A stretch of DNA of 64,000 nucleotides from Pisaster brevispinus (taxonomy: Eukaryota; Echinodermata; Asteroidea; Forcipulatida; Asteriidae): contig JAMKCF010000013.1 of NCBI GenBank assembly GCA_023634235.1, forward strand, positions 4,889,327 to 4,953,326. Direction: 5' to 3'. The notes under the pieces were generated by a model. That model was given only the letters and a program-made list of their open reading frames with translations, did no database searches and was not told where the DNA came from. A program made the position numbers and the translations under genes. Below, piece after piece: positions 27,501 through 36,500 of this stretch (the first letter of the stretch is position 1; each line of letters opens with the position of its first letter).

Positions 27501-30500
27501 AAAACCATACAAAGTATGCCTTTAAAACTTTAAAATGGAAAAAGCGCCTTCAATTTACCCAGAAATGAAATTTTATAAAAAACAAACATTTTCGAGTGTA
27601 GCTCCACATACCTTGATGGAAAAATACTGATTGTTGGTTGCCATGAGCGTCACTGAGTGACGGATTTGAGCGCCATATAAGAAGCCCCTATTATTATTAT
27701 CATAAGCATATAATTGGTTATAATAATATTGAGCATTGATATAGCGCCATCTATCCAGAAAAATCTGTTTCTGAGGCACTTAAGAAAATATAAATAGTCA
27801 AAGAGCACTGAGAACAAAGAACAAAAGTGCCATGATTCAACGCATATAAAGATTGTCTGAATAGACAATCAAGATTGTCTGAATAGACAATCAAGTCTCG
27901 CACGTATCAAAAAAGGAGAAAACAACTCTAGCGGAGACTATATCTTTCTTTGAAATCAAATCCTCTTTTTAAATTCTTTTCAGTACAGTATTGCTCTGCG
28001 GGGCCAGCTGGTCAGAATCCATTAAACCTTATCTGCCAATTAGCCTGGGCCAAATTTCGCATTAAAACTGTTTAGCAGAAAATTTTGCTCAGCAAATTAT
28101 TCTGCTTAGCAAAAATTAGCAGGGAGCCAGACACAAACAATAGACATTGCATGGTATTTTGGCTGGTAACCTGTTTCTGCTAAGCATGATTTTTCTGCAC
28201 TAAGTAATTTTGTGTAAAATTGGGCGGGATCACACGACAGGACACAGTCTTTTTATTTGGCTGTACAAAGAGTAATAGTAATTCACGGTGGGCAAAAACT
28301 GACAAACATATAAACGGGTACGTACACATTGCACATAAAATGAAGACAAATATTCAGGCACAAAATTGGGTAGCAAACCAACAGAAATGACACATAGAAG
28401 CTACAAAAGAAGTTGAAATGTCATCCAAACAAAATGTTTCCTGCAACCCGACTCCCTAGCTGGGGATATTTTTATACATGTACCTCTTCATCCTGTGGAT
28501 CCACCATGGTCTCGTCATACACCCTCATGCTCTCTATGGTCTTGGGAGCCTTCTTCGGAGGAGCCTAAGTAGGAAAGAACAAGGAGTATGGATTGACTAT
28601 GGTGCACGGTTTCAGTAAAACCTAAACTCTCGTGTGACAGTACAGACCTATACCAAGCTTGAGCCCAAAGGGGTGTCTGGGTGTCTTTAGGATAAGACAC
28701 CCCATTTATAACCCTCCTACTCTGGTAACAATTTCCAGCGAGTTGCCTGACCATTTGAGGCTACTGAACTGCACGAGTTGTGTATGGTGGCACAACTGTG
28801 CACAGAACTATCTGTACACTGTTTACAAGAATTCACCACATGAGAATGCAGGCTGGGTAGTTTATCTACCATTGTTAAAACACAGTGGATGGTATTAACT
28901 ACTTCACATCGGATGACATGTATACCCGCCAATTTTTTCTAAACTGGCTTACGACAGACGGTTTTTTCCTGCCTTGATAAACTTCAAAATGCCCTCAATG
29001 TTTTAAATTTTTTTGAAACATACACCCAGACATCCATTGTGTATCACACTACCACTACCCTGCAAGGTTTTAAGTCGCCATTTAACTGTTTAAGACTGAG
29101 TCGCCACTCTTTTACTCCCATTTATAAATACCTTTCCATTGCAAACATCCAAAAAACCTTCAACATTTGAGAACAAATCTGACTCTGCGTTGAATTTCTA
29201 TCAATGTTCAGCGCTAAATAGCTCCTCCCTCAAGTTTCAAAATTGCCCGCTTTTATTTTCAAACTATCGCAGGCAAGTTTGAAACTTGCGCGAGCCAAAT
29301 ACGGCAACTTAAATTCACTCCAGGCAATCATCTGATAGCGCCCTCTTTTGACTCAATTTCCTCAGGCCAGGTTTAAACACTCCTCACCGTGTTTATATCG
29401 CAAATTTCGACATGGCCACGTGATCTCCTGTCAACCAATCAAAATGGATCAAGTGTCCCAGGTTTTTATTAATAGACATTGAGAACTCACAGACAAAGAA
29501 GTTTCACTGGCAAAGTTTGTTGCCGACTTGAGCTATCTGGTGGTTTCTTACCTTGTCTCCAAGCATCTTTCTCTCTGACTTCTTCCTTGCCTTCTCCTTT
29601 AACTTGTCCTGAAAAAATTTGGGGGAAATTTCTTTAAAAACATGAAATTATCCCTGCTGAAAAGAGCAGGTATATATTACAGGCCTGGAATTAATGCACT
29701 TGTCAATTGAAAGATGGACAATATGACTCAGTCTCCCTGGGTTGTCTGGTTGGTGCATCTTAGGAAGGAGGTAAAATCTGGCTGTTCTACAGAGGCATGA
29801 GGTGGGAGACAGAAAAAAAGACAGAAAGTCTCAAAGAGCAGACAGAAAAGTCAGACTTTAGCTTTTTATGCTATGGCAGAAGGATGTTAAATAAAGAGTA
29901 GAAATTATGTACTAGTATGAAAAAGAACAAAAGTAGCCGTATGTAAGAGTTGGAACTGTGCAATTGTACTGTAAATGCGTACATGTAGGTTGGTTGTAAA
30001 TGTTGCCATTCTTCAAGTTATTCTCAATCTCTTTTCAATGAATTTGGAATTCAAACAGATGTAATGAGTTTGATGTTTTGCTGGAGGATGGTACGTTCAA
30101 CAAGGAATTGCAAAAATGATGTTTTGGGTCACAGAAGAACAAAATGTAAGTAAAGTAATGTAGTTAGTAGGAAGGAAGTAATAAAGAACAAAAACAATCA
30201 CAGACTGCTGTCTGCACTGCTCATATTGAGTGTGACAATGGTCACTCCCACCAAAGACCACAATTACAGACTCACAGGTCATATTAGGTGTGACATTGGT
30301 CACTCCCACCAGAGACCACATTTACAGACTGCTGTCTGCACTGTTCATACTGGGTGTGACATTGGTCACTCAAACCAGTGACCACCATCAAAGACTGCTG
30401 TCTACACAGGTTATATTCGGGTGTGACATTGGTCACTCCCACCAGAGATCACCATTACAGACTGCTGTCTGCACTGCTCATATTGGGTGTGACATTGGTC

Positions 30501-33500
30501 ACTCCCACCAAAGACCACAATTACAGACTCACAGGTCATATCAGGTGTGACATTGGTCACTCCCACCAGAGACCACCATTACAGACTGCTGTCTGCACAA
30601 GTCATAATGGGTGTGACAATGGTCACTCCCACCAAAGACCACAATTACAGACTCACAGGTCATATTAGGTGTGACATTGGTCACTCCCACCAGAGACCAC
30701 ATTTACAGACTGCTGTCTGCACGGGTCATATAAGTTGTGACATTTGTCAAGCTCCCACCAGAGACCACCATTACAGACTGCTGTCTGCACAGGTTATATT
30801 CGGGTGTGACATTGGTCACTCCCACCAGAGATCACCATTACAGACTGCTGTCTGCACTGCTCATATTGGGTGTGACATTGGTCACTCCCACCAAAGACCA
30901 CAATTACAGACTCACAGGTCATATTAGGTGTGACATTGGTCACTCCCACCAGAGACCACCATTACAGACTGCTGTCTGCACAGGTCATATTGGGTGTGAC
31001 AATGGTCACTCCCACCAAAGACCACAATTACAGACTCACAGGTCATATTGGGTGTGACATTGGTCACTCCCACCAAAGACCACAATTACAGACTCACAGG
31101 TCATATTAGGTGTGACATTGGTCACTTCCACCAGAGACCACCATTACAGACTGCTGTCTGCACAGGTCATATTAGGTGTGACATTGGTCACTCCCACCAG
31201 AGACCACCATTACAGACTGCTGTCTGCACAGGTCATATTAGGTGTGACATTGGTCACTCCCACCAGAGACCACCATTACAGACTGCTGTCTGCACAGGTC
31301 ATATTGGGTGTGACATTGGTCACTCCCACCAAAGACCACAATTACAGACTCACAGGTCATATTGGGTGTGACATTGGTCACTCCCACCAAAGACCACAAT
31401 TACAGACTCACAGGTCATATTAAGTGTGACATTTGTCACTCCCACCAAAGGCCACCATTACAGACTGCTGTCTGCAATGTTTATACTGGGTGTGACATTG
31501 GTCACTCCAACCAGTGGCAACCATCAAAGACTGTCTACACAGGTCATATTTGGGTGTGACATTGGTCACTCCCACCAGAGACCACCATTACAGACTGCTG
31601 TCTGCACAGGTCATATTAGGTGTGACATTGGTCACTACCACCAGAGACCACCATTACAGACTGCTGTCTGCAGTGCTCATATTGGGTGTGACATTGGTCA
31701 CTACCACCATCACAGACTGCTGTCTGCACTGATCAAATTGGGTGTGACATTGGTCACTCCCACCAAAGGCCACCATTACAGACTGCTGTCTGCACAGGTC
31801 ATATTAGGTGTGACATTGGTCACTCCCACCAAAGACCGCCATTACAGACTGCTGTCTGCACTGCTCAAATTGGGTGTGACATTGGTCACACCCAATATGA
31901 CCATCATCACAGACTGCTGTCTGCACTGCTCAAATTGGGTGTGACATTGGTCACTCCCACCAAAGGCCACCATTACAGACTGCTGTCTGCACAGGTCATA
32001 TTAGGTGTTACATTGGTCACTCCCACCAAAGACCACCATTACAGACTGCTGTCTGCACTGCTCAAATTGGGTGTGACATTGGTCACTCCCACCAAAGGCC
32101 ACCATAACAGACTGCTGTCTGCACAGGTCATATTGGGTGTGACATTGGTCACTACCACCAGAGACCACCATTACACACACTGCTGTCTGCACAGGTCATA
32201 TAAGTTTTGACATTGGTCACTCCCACCAAAGACCACCATTACAGACTGCTGTCTGCACTGCTCAAATTGGGTGTGACATTGGTCACTACCACCATCACAG
32301 ACTGCTGTCTGCACTGCTCAAATTGGGTGTGACATTGGTCACTCCCATCAGAGACCACCATTACAGACTGCTGTCTGCACTGCTCAAATTGGGTGTGACA
32401 TTGGTCACTCCCATCAGAGACCACCATTACAGACTGCTGTCTGCACGGCTCAAATTGGGTGTAACATTGGTCACTTCCACCAAAGACCACCACTACAGAC
32501 TGCTGTCTGCACAGGTTATATTAGGTGTAACATTGGTCACTCCCACCAGAGACCACCATTACAGACTGCTGTCTGCACTGCTCAAATTGGGTGTGACATT
32601 GGTCACTCCCATCAGAGACCATCGGTACAGACTGCTGTCTGCACTGTTCAAATTGGGTGTGACATTGGTCACTCCCACCAGAGACCACCATCACAGACTG
32701 CTGTCTGCACAGCTCATATTGGGTGTAACATTGGTCACTCCCACCAGAGACCACCATCACAGACTGGTGTCTGCACAGCTCATATTGGGTGTAACATTGG
32801 TCACTCCCACCAGAGACCACCATCACAGACTGCTGTCTGCACAGCTCATATTGGGTGTAACATTGGTCTCTCCCACCAGAGACCATCGGTACAGACTGCT
32901 GTCTGCACTGTTCAAATTGGGTGTGACATTGGTCACTCCCACCAGAGACCACCATCACAGACTGCTGTCTGCACAGCTCATATTGGGTGTAACATTGGTC
33001 ACTCCCACCAGAGACCACCATCACAGACTGCTGTCTGCACAGCTCATATTGGGTGTAACATTGGTCACTCCCACCAGAGACCACCGGTACAGACTGCTGT
33101 CTGCAGTCTGCACTGCTCAACCAATTTGACAAGACTATTGGCATGAAGCTTAGATACACATGTAGAAGGCAATCTGTATGGTGTTCGCCTGATGGAGATT
33201 CTGTACCAATTGAGATTCAAGAAGAGAATATGGTAAGAAATGTATGAGACATCAGTTTCTATTAAAATAGCTCTAGCATGTAGAGCACACAAATTACAAG
33301 GAATGACAACATGTAAAGCAGTTGTGTGTCTTGATCTTACGTTTGCAGCTGGACGAGCATGCGAGTCTGAGTCTTATTACATCACTTCATGGTCTTATCA
33401 TTGAAGGATTTGATGAGAAGTACATATATTGTAATGAAGCAGTAGGCGATGCTTTGAAAAGGATGCCACTGCATGTGAGTTTGAGTCGAGTTACTTCATT

Positions 33501-36500
33501 AGATGGTCTTATCATTGAAGGATTTGATGAGAAGTACATATATTGTAATGAAGCAGTAGCTGATGATTTGAATAGTATGCTAAGGTTTATTGATGATGAA
33601 AGCATCCAGTCTACAAGTACACCTGACACTGTAAGTACATGACCAGGCATTATCCAGGGATTGCCAGCTTATTACATGGACACGAAGTGTAACAGTGAAA
33701 TGTCAGAATCAGATTTCATCTGCCTGACAGAAACATGGGCTGAGGATCAATTGCAATGTGAGTTCCAACCGAATGACTTGAAGTGTTATCATCAACCAAG
33801 ACATGTACCGTATGATGATGACAGTGATGTGAAAGAAAAACTTTAAACAGCAATGTCATGGAGGTGTTAGCAGTGTATGGTGAATCAACCAAGACAAGGG
33901 GTAGGCATCTGAGTTTATACTTGACATAATACCCTGTTTTTATAATATAAGGAGTAAGAAATGACCCAAATCTCGTTAATATGACTGTACCATGAAAATA
34001 AGACACCATAACATTGATGATTCACTGAGTTTATAACGACAACAAGGCAAGTCACCAAATAAATGCTGGTAAGACAATGAGTAAATGATAGTAAGAAAAT
34101 TAGCGAAACATAAAACAAGTTAATTCTAATACTATAGACCAGTTAATAATTATCAGAGCACAAGTAAATAGTGACAAATGACTGTTTGATGATTTTATAA
34201 TGATAGCACATGACAAAAGACACTTAAATGTACGTGCAAATGTACACAAGACATGAGAAAAGTATCAGGTAAGAGAAGTAAGAGAAGCAAAGAGTAGGAA
34301 AAAAAACCACCACATCCAACCCATTCTCTCGGGCAGCTTACATCAACTGGCAATCGAAGTGCGCACTTGGCAGTGGAAGTGCGCACGTACAATCATGAGC
34401 AACGTAACCTCTGCGAGGCGCAGGTTGCGTGTGGGCGGGTTGTGTGAAAGTATGGTCGATTGAACGTGCGCACTCGCTGCAGCGCCTGTAACCAGTGTGC
34501 CGTTAAACAGTCTTTGATTTACATACACACCGGAGATCTGACCAAGACGGCAGAGTACCAGTGATAGCCAAATATAAAGGGCAGACTTATTGACATTGTT
34601 TCTTCAGTGTGGATTAAAATCATTGATTTGGAGCAAAACATTTTCATGAGTACAACTAAATGTCTGGAGTTGCATCTTTCACCTATTGAAAATCCAGTGG
34701 GTGATGTTTGAGCTACTGTTTTTTGTATGGTGTTTTTTAGCCCACCTTGTTGGGCTGTTATGGCTCTCTTTTAACATCGGTCTTATTATAGTCGCCATTA
34801 CAGCCCACCTTCTATACATGTCTAAAACGCGAAGTTTTCAAAGAACGCATAATGCGTTCTACTTTGATTGCAATATTCTCCCACTTATAAAAATCCCATA
34901 CTACTCAAACCTACTTCATATGATTCCTTACATTTGTGGAATTACTATGATACATGACAGTGTTTACAAAATGATGACTTTGTCCGGAAGTGGTGATTTG
35001 AAAGCGGCAAAAAAAAAACGTGTACAAAAGTTACATTCAAGTTCGTCGTGCCTGGGGGCCGCCATCTTAATTACGATTCTCTGCCTGCTGATCGTGAGAA
35101 GTCAGGGCGCCCGGCTGATCTGGCCTTGCGCGCGCATGGCAACTCATGAATATGCATGAGTTGACGTCTTGCGGGGCTATAATTATGGACGCACAGATAG
35201 ATCTGTGCGCGTGTACGGTATGTCATGAATATGTATGAGGTGATGATGTGTGGCGCTGTAGCTGGAAACTGGCCAATTTAATGAATATGCAAGATTTACC
35301 AGATCAGCCGGGTGCCCTGACTTCTCACGATCAGCAGGCAGAGAATCGTAATTAAGATGGCGGCCCCCGGGCACGACGAACTTGAATATAATTTTTGTAC
35401 ACAGGGTTTTTTTTGCCGTTTTCAAATTATCACATCCGGACAAAGTCATCATTTTGTAAACACTGTCATGTATCATAGTAATTCCACAAATGTAAGGAGT
35501 CATATGAAGTAGGTTTGAGTAGTATGGGATTTTTATAAGTGGGAGAAATTTGCAATCAAAGGGGAACGCATTATGCGTTCTTTGAAAACTTCGCGTTTTA
35601 GACATGTATAGAAGGTGGGCTGTAATAATGGCGACTATAATAAGACCGATGTTAAAAGAGAGCCATAACAGCCCAACAAGGTGGGTTAGGTATTTTTGTA
35701 ATTTTGGGGCATTTTTTGTGGCATTCCATATAAAAGAATACCAAATCTATAGTTAGTATACATGTATGATTTAAGACTGTCTAAACTGTTTGAAAAACAT
35801 AAAACAACATGACAAAGACTGGGGCAAGTGTTTCAGTCCGAGTTGACTTGGATTAGAACTGAGAGAATGAGAAGAATGAGATGACCATGATGACTTGAGT
35901 CTTGAGACCGAGATGACTCGGGACCGAGATAACTTGGGACCAAGATGACTTGGGACCGAGATGACTTTGGAGAGGACAGAGATGAGTACAGAGTACTCCT
36001 AGAACTATTCGGTTCATTCCGCTATCGTCTCCCCGACCCTCATAGTTCATCATGAACAAAATCCTATTCAAAACTTTTTCCCCTTCACGTTTATGCACCT
36101 GGACTTCTCTTTTGAAAACGTAGCTCGCCGAAATTAGGCTCTATGTGTTTATTGTTTTCACAGTGAACTCGGGGTGGGTCCAGAAAATCCACTCCGCAAA
36201 AAAAAGTGAAAAAAATGATAAATTCCCATCGTTATTCGGAATCGTCGCCTTCCGACAACAAAAATGGCAGCCGTCGCTTGTATCAATGGTATGCTGCGCG
36301 CAACGCTGGTTCACAATAACCAACGGTTTATGTATAAAAGATAAGCCATTGATTATTGTGGACCAGTGTTGCGCACAGAATACTATTGAATACCAGCTTA
36401 AGGCATGTCGTGGACCAGCGTTGCACGCAGCATACCAGTGATACAAGCGACGGTGTCCATTTTTGTTATCGGTCAATCGGAAGGCGACGATTCGGAATAA

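Noticed and set aside
30200..33118. CRISPR-like appearance
   Set aside because: There are no unique spacers; the whole unit is repeated, and the genome is eukaryotic.
30290..33159. Many overlapping frames of 60-268 codons on both strands
   Set aside because: All are the 66/57-bp tandem unit read in different phases; unit length, not coding, keeps them open. They are kept only as a finding about the array.
34686..35605. Two frames of 157 and 140 codons
   Set aside because: They share [14 protein letters not shown] because they lie in the two inverted arms of one fold-back element.
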